DNA from: Vibrio ostreae
Lineage (GTDB): Bacteria > Pseudomonadota > Gammaproteobacteria > Enterobacterales > Vibrionaceae
Direction: 5' to 3'
Assembly (NCBI RefSeq): GCF_019226825.1
Contig: NZ_CP076642.1
Coordinates: 682,001 to 746,000 of the forward strand
DNA length: 64,000 nt
Positions within the stretch are counted from its first letter, which is position 1, and every line of letters starts with the position of its first letter. Of this stretch, positions 58,313 through 64,000 are shown in pieces. A model generated the notes under the pieces. That model made no database searches. It had not been told where the DNA came from and saw nothing but the letters and a program-made list of their open reading frames with translations. The position numbers and the translations under genes were made by a program.

Positions 58313-59658
58313 GCGAGTACCAGGATCTGTCACAACAAATTCAAACCCTGGCCCAGGCTGACGACGATCAGCATCAAGTGGCTCTGCTTGGGGAAATGGT
58401 CGAAAACGGACTGGATGAAGGCTCACTGGCACTGATTCTGGAAGCGTTTCCGGTCGATGACCGGGTACGTTTATGGCGTAGCCTGCCGATGGAGATGCAC
58501 ATCGATGTGCTGACCGAAATGCGTGCCGACGTGCGGGTTTCTGTTATCAAAGCCCTGTCCGAAGCCGAGCTGAAACTGACTCTGGCCAATCTGGACAACT
58601 TATCACTGATCGAATGGGAAGACTCTCTGCCGGATGAGATCGTCTCGGAAGCACTGCGTCTTATCAGCCGTGACGAGCTTGAGTTGTATGATCAGGCCAA
58701 TGAATTTGAAGATGACGAAATCGGCCACTGGGCAGACAGAAAGCTGTTTACCCTGCCGTTTGGGATCAGCGTAACCCGAGCTCTGGCCCTGATCGATAAA
58801 TACCATCTGGAATCACCGCAATACATTTATCTGATTACCAAAGCGCGTAAATTCCGTGGAGTGGTGGCCTACAGTGATATTCTGCAAGCCGAGCGCAGCA
58901 CACCGATCAAAGAGCTGAAAAAGGATGAACTGGTCCTGATCAACGCTCGTCAATCCCTGTCCGATGCCGTCGAAGCGCTGGAGCATGCTGACCTGCCCAT
59001 GGTGCCGGTGGTCAGTGACGATGATACTCTGGTGGGTGCGGTTGACTGGCAGTTTGCCCTCAGTACGCAACGTGAATTGTACGAAGCGCGCCTGATGGCG
59101 GGTACCGGTATGGATGAAGGCGATGACCTGTTTGCTCCGGTCGTGCGCAGTTCCAAACGCCGTGGTGTCTGGCTCGGTATCAACCTGCTGACCGCTATTC
59201 TGGCCTCGGTCACAATTGGCCTGTTTGAAGATGTCATTTCCCAGGTCGTAGCCCTGGCAGTGTTAATGCCGATTGTCGCATCAATGGGCGGTATCGCCGG
59301 CAGTCAGACCCTGACTCTGATGGTACGAGCCATGGCACTCAATCAGGTCACGACAGGTAACCGCATTGCACTGATGAAAAACGAACTGGGCATCGGCGCC
59401 ATTAACGGCGTAGTGTGGGCACTGATCATCGGCGGTGTCGCCGGGCTCTGGTTTCAGTCACCTATGATTGGCTACACCATTTCGCTGGCGATCGTGGTCA
59501 ATATCATTACCGCGGCACTGTTTGGTGTGCTGATCCCTATTATTCTGGATAGACTGAAGCTCGATCCGGCATTGGCAGGATCGGTGATTCTGACCACAGT
59601 CACGGATGTGGTGGGTTTCTTCGCTTTCCTTGGCACCGCCAGCCTGGTGATGCTGTAA
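58309..59658 (+). CDS. mgtE: Magnesium transporter MgtE
   Basis: A 449-residue Mg2+ channel. It has an N-terminal helical superhelix (about 1-130), a tandem CBS pair (about 135-260) that senses cytoplasmic Mg2+, a plug helix, and five membrane helices from about 290 with PIVASMGGIAGSQTLTLMVRAMAL. The start is TTG 58309, with GGAG seven bases ahead, and it overlaps the stop of the MscS-like gene, so the two are translated together. A terminator follows. Confidence 0.92.
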   Translation: MSEYQDLSQQIQTLAQADDDQHQVALLGEMVENGLDEGSLALILEAFPVDDRVRLWRSLPMEMHIDVLTEMRADVRVSVIKALSEAELKLTLANLDNLSLIEWEDSLPDEIVSEALRLISRDELELYDQANEFEDDEIGHWADRKLFTLPFGISVTRALALIDKYHLESPQYIYLITKARKFRGVVAYSDILQAERSTPIKELKKDELVLINARQSLSDAVEALEHADLPMVPVVSDDDTLVGAVDWQFALSTQRELYEARLMAGTGMDEGDDLFAPVVRSSKRRGVWLGINLLTAILASVTIGLFEDVISQVVALAVLMPIVASMGGIAGSQTLTLMVRAMALNQVTTGNRIALMKNELGIGAINGVVWALIIGGVAGLWFQSPMIGYTISLAIVVNIITAALFGVLIPIILDRLKLDPALAGSVILTTVTDVVGFFAFLGTASLVML

Positions 59659-59685
59659 CGACCTCTTTTATTAGCGCATGTTGTC

Positions 59686-59714
59686 AAATGCCCTGCAGCT
59701 GCAGGGCATTTTGG
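59686..59714 (+). terminator. Intrinsic terminator of mgtE
   Basis: AAATGCCCTGC (59686-59696) pairs with GCAGGGCATTT (59701-59711) around a four-base loop. Confidence 0.78.
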
Positions 59715-59831
59715 TTACTGCAAGAGTAAATTAAATCCACACCGGCCTCTTGAAGTCAGCAACAACGACCTTACATATATGGGTAAGTGGCCAGCGGCAA
59801 CGCTGCTTTCGCCCACGCAGTTTGTTAACTT

Positions 59832-59856
59832 GAGGGTACGTCTGCACCCTCTTTTT
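59832..59856 (+). promoter_or_regulatory. Terminator-like hairpin abutting a strong ribosome-binding site
   Basis: GAGGGT (59832-59837) pairs with ACCCTC (59846-59851), followed by TTTTT and then directly by AAGGAGGTG. Termination or RNA folding here could control the 71-codon gene. Confidence 0.55.
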
Positions 59857-59868
59857 AAGGAGGTGTGT

Positions 59869-60084
59869 ATGAACTCTTATCCAACCGTGCAGTTGCACAT
59901 CACTGAACCAGCCTCAGGCCCGGCACCGAGCATATGGCCTGCAGCACAATCATTTCCACGTTACCATCATGAGGCTATTTTCAGCCTGCCGGCGCTGCGG
60001 TACCCAACACATAAACCTATCTTGTGGTTGATTACGCTGGATATAAGCAAACTGGCTGAGCAACTGAATGTCACCGTGCATTGA
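59869..60084 (+). CDS. Orphan small protein of 71 residues
   Basis: No family is recognised. The gene is supported by the near-perfect ribosome-binding site AAGGAGGTG five bases ahead of ATG 59869, a hairpin with T run upstream and a terminator downstream. The sequence begins MNSYPTVQLHITEPASG, is proline-rich in the first half and has a more ordered second half (HKPILWLITLDISKLAEQLN). No signal peptide or membrane helix. Confidence 0.6.
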   Translation: MNSYPTVQLHITEPASGPAPSIWPAAQSFPRYHHEAIFSLPALRYPTHKPILWLITLDISKLAEQLNVTVH

Positions 60085-60124
60085 CAGGGGGCAGAACACC
60101 TAACGTCATGTCAATGAGATAAAA

Positions 60125-60148
60125 AACCGGCTCCTGACGGAGCCGGTT
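60125..60148. terminator. Bidirectional terminator (71-codon ORF and dctPQM)
   Basis: AACCGGCTCC pairs with GGAGCCGGTT around TGAC; a six-base A run on the left gives the T run for the minus-strand TRAP operon. Confidence 0.85.
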
Positions 60149-60190
60149 ATCGCTTTGAGTTACGGGGACGGAACCGTCAACGCTCCTGCA

Positions 60191-61489
60191 TCAGGCCAGA
60201 CTAGGCAGCCAGAGCGCCAGTTGCGGGACGGCACACAGAATAGCCGCCGCCAGACACATCAGCACAAAGAACGGCAGAGAAGCCCGTGCGATACGGCCGA
60301 TCTTCTCTCCGGTCAAACCTTGCAATACAAACAGGTTAAAGCCCACCGGCGGCGTGATCTGGCCCAGCTCGACCATGATAACCAGAAAGACCCCGAACCA
60401 GAGCGGATCAAAACCGGCCTGTTCAATGATTGGCAGCGTAATTGGCAGGCTCATCACCGTAATCGAGATCCCGTCCAGAAACAGGCCCAGAATGATGTAG
60501 AACAGCGCCAATGCGCACAGCAGCAAAACCGGTGTCAGATCGATGGAGGCAATCCATTTGGCCAGTTCAGACGGCAGATGCAGATAGCCCATCGCAGTAG
60601 AAAGCAGCGCGGCGCTCACCATGATACTGCACACCATGGTCGAGCTTTGCACGGTCGAAATCAGCGCCTCTTTCAGCATCGCGACATTGAGCTGGCGCTC
60701 GAAGACCAGCAAAATCAAGGTCGCCAGTACGCCGACCGCAGCAGCCTCCGATGGCGTTGCAATCCCAGTATAGATCGCCCCCAGTACCACGAAGATCAGC
60801 AGCAGTACCGGTGCCAGGTAACCTACACTCTGCAGCTTCGTAATATCACTACTCTGATCCTGCGGCACTAGTTCTGGTGACATCCAGGTGCGCAGCATCA
60901 GATAACCGGAATAGAGCATGGCAATCAGAATGCCGGGCAGAATACCCGCCATAAACAGCTTACTGATCGAGACTTCGGCCTGAATACCGTACACGATCAT
61001 TACAATCGAAGGCGGGATCAGTAATCCCAGGCTACCGGCACCGGCCAGAGAGCCGATCGACAGCTGGCGATCGTAGCCACGCTTTTGCAGCTCGGTGGTG
61101 GTGATTTTACCAATCGTGGCTGTTGTCGCCGAGCTGGAACCACTGACCGCGGCAAACATGGCACAACCAAACACATTGGTATGCAAAATGCCTCCCGGGA
61201 TCAAGCGGGTCCAGGGCTCCAGGCCTTTAAACAGACGATCGGAAATATCCGAGCGGAAAATCAGTTCACCCATCAGAATAAACAGCGGGATCGCCGCTAA
61301 TTCCCAGGAGTTACCGGCACGAAAGAGAATCCGGCTCAGGATACTGCCGACCCGCTGTGGTGACATATCGCCAAACAACACCAAGGATCCAAATGACACG
61401 ACCGCCAGACCGGCGAATACCCAGATACCGCTGCCGAGCACCACAAACAGCAGCGCCAGCACACCGAGCGCAATAAATAACATGTCCAT
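60191..61489 (-). CDS. dctM: TRAP transporter large permease
   Basis: A 432-residue inner-membrane protein with about twelve helices, the transport core of a tripartite ATP-independent periplasmic (TRAP) system. Typical segments are PLFILMGELIFRSDIS, AVSGSSSATTATIGKITTTELQKRGYDRQLSIGSLAGAGSLGLLIPPSI and GFDPLWFGVFLVIMVELGQITPPVGFNLFVLQ. Transport is sodium-driven in known systems. It starts one base after the dctQ stop. Confidence 0.92.
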   Translation of the reverse strand: MDMLFIALGVLALLFVVLGSGIWVFAGLAVVSFGSLVLFGDMSPQRVGSILSRILFRAGNSWELAAIPLFILMGELIFRSDISDRLFKGLEPWTRLIPGGILHTNVFGCAMFAAVSGSSSATTATIGKITTTELQKRGYDRQLSIGSLAGAGSLGLLIPPSIVMIVYGIQAEVSISKLFMAGILPGILIAMLYSGYLMLRTWMSPELVPQDQSSDITKLQSVGYLAPVLLLIFVVLGAIYTGIATPSEAAAVGVLATLILLVFERQLNVAMLKEALISTVQSSTMVCSIMVSAALLSTAMGYLHLPSELAKWIASIDLTPVLLLCALALFYIILGLFLDGISITVMSLPITLPIIEQAGFDPLWFGVFLVIMVELGQITPPVGFNLFVLQGLTGEKIGRIARASLPFFVLMCLAAAILCAVPQLALWLPSLA

Positions 61490-61490
61490 A

Positions 61491-62000
61491 TCAGGCTCCT
61501 TGCGCAGCAGGTTTCGGAGCCTGCTGATAACAGATCAGGGCGGCAATCCGCACGATCAGAGTCAGGCACAACATGCCCATCCCGATCAGCACCATTCCCT
61601 GCGGGATCCACAACGGTGTTTCTGCCAGCGACTGACTGGTAGTACCGCGCACAAAACTACGCGCTACGGTTAGCCACCAATAATAGCCGACCCAGAGAAA
61701 GAACGCGCTGGCCAGAAGCGAGGCGAACAAATCCAGTATCCAGCGCTTCGATTCAGCAATTCGGTCCAGTACCACATTGACCCGGATCAGACCATCCCGC
61801 TCCAGGCTGTAACCCAAAGCAAAGAAAGTCGAAGCCGCAACGGCATAGCCGACAAACTCGTCCAGAACAAAAGTCGACATACCAAAAAAGCGCAAGCCGA
61901 TCTCAACAATAATATGCACGAACATGTACAGAATCAGCGCAATGGCCATTCCTCCGCACAGTCGGTTCAGCGCATGAGATAAACGGATTAGTGTCTTCAT
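61491..62000 (-). CDS. dctQ: TRAP transporter small permease
   Basis: A 169-residue membrane protein with four helices (about 15-35, 48-68, 88-110 and 130-150), normal for DctQ. It helps the large permease fold and dock the binding protein. Gene order dctP-dctQ-dctM with gaps of 8 and 1 bases shows a single operon. Confidence 0.87.
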   Translation of the reverse strand: MKTLIRLSHALNRLCGGMAIALILYMFVHIIVEIGLRFFGMSTFVLDEFVGYAVAASTFFALGYSLERDGLIRVNVVLDRIAESKRWILDLFASLLASAFFLWVGYYWWLTVARSFVRGTTSQSLAETPLWIPQGMVLIGMGMLCLTLIVRIAALICYQQAPKPAAQGA

Positions 62001-62008
62001 CGGCGTCC

Positions 62009-63043
62009 CTATTTGCTCTGCGCAAACTTGTCCATGATGGTTTTGCCGCGCTCACCTGTCTCTTCCAGCCAATCTTTCAAGGCCGGTTGAGCCGCCTGCT
62101 GCAGTTGCAAAATAAAATCAGCCGGCAGATCTTCAAGAATAGTGACATTGTTGGCACGTAATTCAGCATAATTGTTCTGGACGCGAGTACGGACTGTTTG
62201 CCAGTTATGTTGGTCGGTGTTACGCGCCGCCTGCATGATCGCCTCCTGCTGCTCATCGCTCAGAGCATCAAATTCATCACGATTCATGTGCACCATATTG
62301 AGTGGAATCGCATACTGAATCGCACTGTAAGAGTTGAGATTTTCCCAGAAGCGGCCACTCGCGCCTGCATCAGCCGAAGTCAGTACCGCTTCGATCCCGC
62401 CAGTCGACAATTGCGGTACCACATCGCCCCAAGACAGATTAACCGGTGCTGCACCAGCGGTTTTAAACGTCAGCGTACCATTCTTGTCGTAAGTGCGGAT
62501 TTTCAGGCCTTTTAAAGTACGTTCACTGTTGACTGCATGCTTGGACCAGATACCACTGGCCGGCCATGGTGAGGCGTACAACAGAATTTCATTATTATCG
62601 GCAAACACTTGCTCATAGTATGGCTTGGCAATGTGATACAGCTTTTCTGCGTCATCCTCGCTCTTAACCACAAACGGCAATGAAGACAGCAGGAAAATCG
62701 GGTCAATCCCCGCCATACTGCCTGCCAGAGTATCGGCCAGCGGTACCGCGCCATCCGCAACGGCATAAAAGTGATCGACCGACTTAAAGCCCAGCGAGCC
62801 GCCAGTATGCAGGGTAATGTTGACTTCACCTTTAGTCAGTTCCTTGACCTGCTCAATGAAGTACATATCGCCCTGAGCGTGAATCGACTGCGTATTGTAT
62901 TCGTTGGAAAAATCGAGTTTAACCTGAGCATTAGCCACAGATGCCATGGATATTGATAACGCGGACAGCATGGCCACTGAGGCCAGCTTTTTCATGAATG
63001 TGGTGTTTTTTTTCAGTAATCTGGTGTTTCTTTTAAGCAACAT
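62009..63043 (-). CDS. dctP: TRAP transporter substrate-binding protein
   Basis: A periplasmic DctP-family protein of 344 residues. It has KGLKIRTYDKNG, where the conserved Arg contacts a carboxylate, and WGDVVPQLSTGGIEAVLTS. The substrate is therefore likely an organic acid. ATG 63043 is chosen because AAGGAA lies six bases ahead; this gives a long basic N-region with a near repeat (LLKRNTR / LLKKNTT) before a normal signal peptide (MKKLASVAMLSALSISMASVANA). A start at 62977 would give the shorter usual signal but has no ribosome-binding site. Confidence 0.88.
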   Translation of the reverse strand: MLLKRNTRLLKKNTTFMKKLASVAMLSALSISMASVANAQVKLDFSNEYNTQSIHAQGDMYFIEQVKELTKGEVNITLHTGGSLGFKSVDHFYAVADGAVPLADTLAGSMAGIDPIFLLSSLPFVVKSEDDAEKLYHIAKPYYEQVFADNNEILLYASPWPASGIWSKHAVNSERTLKGLKIRTYDKNGTLTFKTAGAAPVNLSWGDVVPQLSTGGIEAVLTSADAGASGRFWENLNSYSAIQYAIPLNMVHMNRDEFDALSDEQQEAIMQAARNTDQHNWQTVRTRVQNNYAELRANNVTILEDLPADFILQLQQAAQPALKDWLEETGERGKTIMDKFAQSK

Positions 63044-63384
63044 TGTTGATTTCCTTCTCAAAATGAATCCTCAACTTTCACTCTAAGTAGGAAGTCATAG
63101 CCCCGGTATTCCCGGCACGACGCCAGCACAACGGTTCACGACATACTTGCTATATCAATTTAAGCGGTAATTAATTAACTGTTCTGATAATAACCAACCA
63201 CTTATTTGATTTTGATATAAAGCTACCAATTCATTTCTGAACGCGCCATCATGGCGATACAGCGCTCAATCTAAGCTGCTTGCCGAGACTCAGGCGTCAT
63301 GAAGACCCATTCCCCAGGCGCTGAATACGGACATCGGCCCAGCCATACCGGCAAGCACAGAATTATCAGTAAGGTGTCCCGAAT
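63044..63384. other. Divergent promoter region dctP / hemB
   Basis: These 341 bases hold the promoters for the TRAP operon and hemB. I see no gene and no strong operator. Confidence 0.5.
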
Positions 63385-64000
63385 GGAAAACCCATCTCTT
63401 GTTGCGCCCGTAAAGCGCCCGCGTCGTTTAAGAGCTCACACTCATATCCGCCAGATGGTGCAGGAAACTCAGCTTTCGGTCAGTGATTTTATTCAGCCAA
63501 TTTTTATTGAAGAGAGCATCGAAGCTCCAGTTGCCATTCCTTCACTGCCGGGCGTCAATCGTATTCCGGAATCTGATATCGCACGTGAAGTGAACGAGTT
63601 ATATCAACTGGGTATTCGTTATGTGATGCCCTTTGGCATCTCGAAACACAAAGATGAATACGGCTCAGATACCTGGCATAACAATGGCCTGCTGACCCGG
63701 ATGATTCGCACGATTAAGGAAGCCCGTCCGGATATGATTGTGATCCCGGACATCTGTTTTTGTGAATACACCACGCACGGCCATTGCGGCGTCGTGCACG
63801 ACGGCTATGTCGATAACGATCTGACCGTGACGAACCTGGTCAAACAGTCTGTTGCCGCGGCGAAAGCCGGCGCCGATATGCTGGCACCTTCCGCGATGAT
63901 GGACGGCCAGGTGAGCGCCATTCGCCAGGGCCTGGACGCTGCCGGTTATCCGAATGTCAGTATCATGGCACACGCGATTAAATTTGCCTCGGCGTTTTAC
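63385..64000 (+). CDS. hemB: Delta-aminolevulinic acid dehydratase (partial, 5' part)
   Basis: The first 205 codons of porphobilinogen synthase, which joins two 5-aminolevulinate molecules in haem synthesis. MVQETQLSVSDFIQPIFIEE, YVMPFGISKHKDEYGSDTWH, the Cys-rich metal site DICFCEYTTHGHCGV, SDMLAP-type ADMLAPSAMMDGQV and the following IMAHAIKFASAFY match the family. The catalytic lysines lie beyond the window edge. AAGGTG eight bases ahead of ATG 63385 supports the start. Confidence 0.93.

Noticed and set aside
59832..59851. Mini-ykkC (guanidine-II) riboswitch
   Set aside because: Only one hairpin and the loop reads ACGT rather than the ACGR motif in two tandem hairpins.
60155..60871. 238-codon forward frame opposite dctM
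   Set aside because: It lies fully antisense to a clear TRAP permease, is rich in Gln/Arg/His as expected of a shadow frame, and has no ribosome-binding site.

Overview
The window looks like a Vibrio chromosome, possibly of the fluvialis/furnissii type, although I cannot fix the species from sequence alone. The strongest marker is a VemP-like force-sensing arrest peptide directly ahead of a second secD-secF pair, an arrangement known from Vibrio. Other typical neighbours are speA-speB, a proVWX-type glycine betaine importer, pldA, ilvE, an aaeXAB-like efflux operon and the start of hemB. I see no rRNA, tRNA, CRISPR array or complete insertion sequence.

Layout. 0-2.2 kb: the tail of one gene, a degenerate intergenic stretch and a CHASE-GGDEF cyclase. 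2.2-14.9 kb: an accessory block with three short-chain dehydrogenases, two divergently placed LysR regulators, a DUF4865 gene coupled to a 61-codon ORF, and a TetR-adaptor-RND-ketosynthase-SDR cluster with two matching 24-bp palindromes; it ends at an IS4-family transposase remnant. 14.9-24.4 kb: bluB, a second GGDEF protein, a flavin/PLP-oxidase-like protein, vemP-secD2-secF2, pldA and ilvE. 24.5-36.7 kb: small conserved proteins (DUF3750, DUF1992, CSD-DUF1294), a frameshifted RNA 2',3'-phosphodiesterase, a panE-like relic, a split yidE-type transporter, a chemoreceptor with a C-terminal sensor, a histidine kinase/regulator pair with an ArsR-like output, a SpoIIAA-like protein, a small outer-membrane barrel and nitronate monooxygenase. 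37.4-44 kb: alpha-carbonic anhydrase, aaeXAB-like efflux, an XRE regulator and a frameshifted D,D-carboxypeptidase. 44.4-53.2 kb: an amino-acid ABC importer, a trans-sulfuration-type PLP enzyme facing an Lrp/AsnC regulator, speBA (arginine to agmatine to putrescine) and a TPR membrane protein. 53.5-64 kb: proVWX, a MarR regulator, a MscS-like protein coupled to MgtE, an orphan 71-codon ORF with a strong ribosome-binding site, a TRAP transporter (dctPQM) and partial hemB.

Two themes stand out. First, salt and osmotic physiology: VemP-SecDF2 (switching the export motor under low sodium), ProVWX, a MarR regulator beside it, and MscS/MgtE. Second, five genes (thpR, yidE, dacA, an ABC binding protein, proV) are each broken by a single-base length change in a 5-7 base homopolymer, and a sixth (the first GGDEF gene) probably is at its start. 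The uniform lesion type points to sequencing error in the assembly rather than gene decay, so these genes may be intact in the organism. In contrast, the IS4 and panE remnants carry several lesions or a deletion and are genuinely dead.
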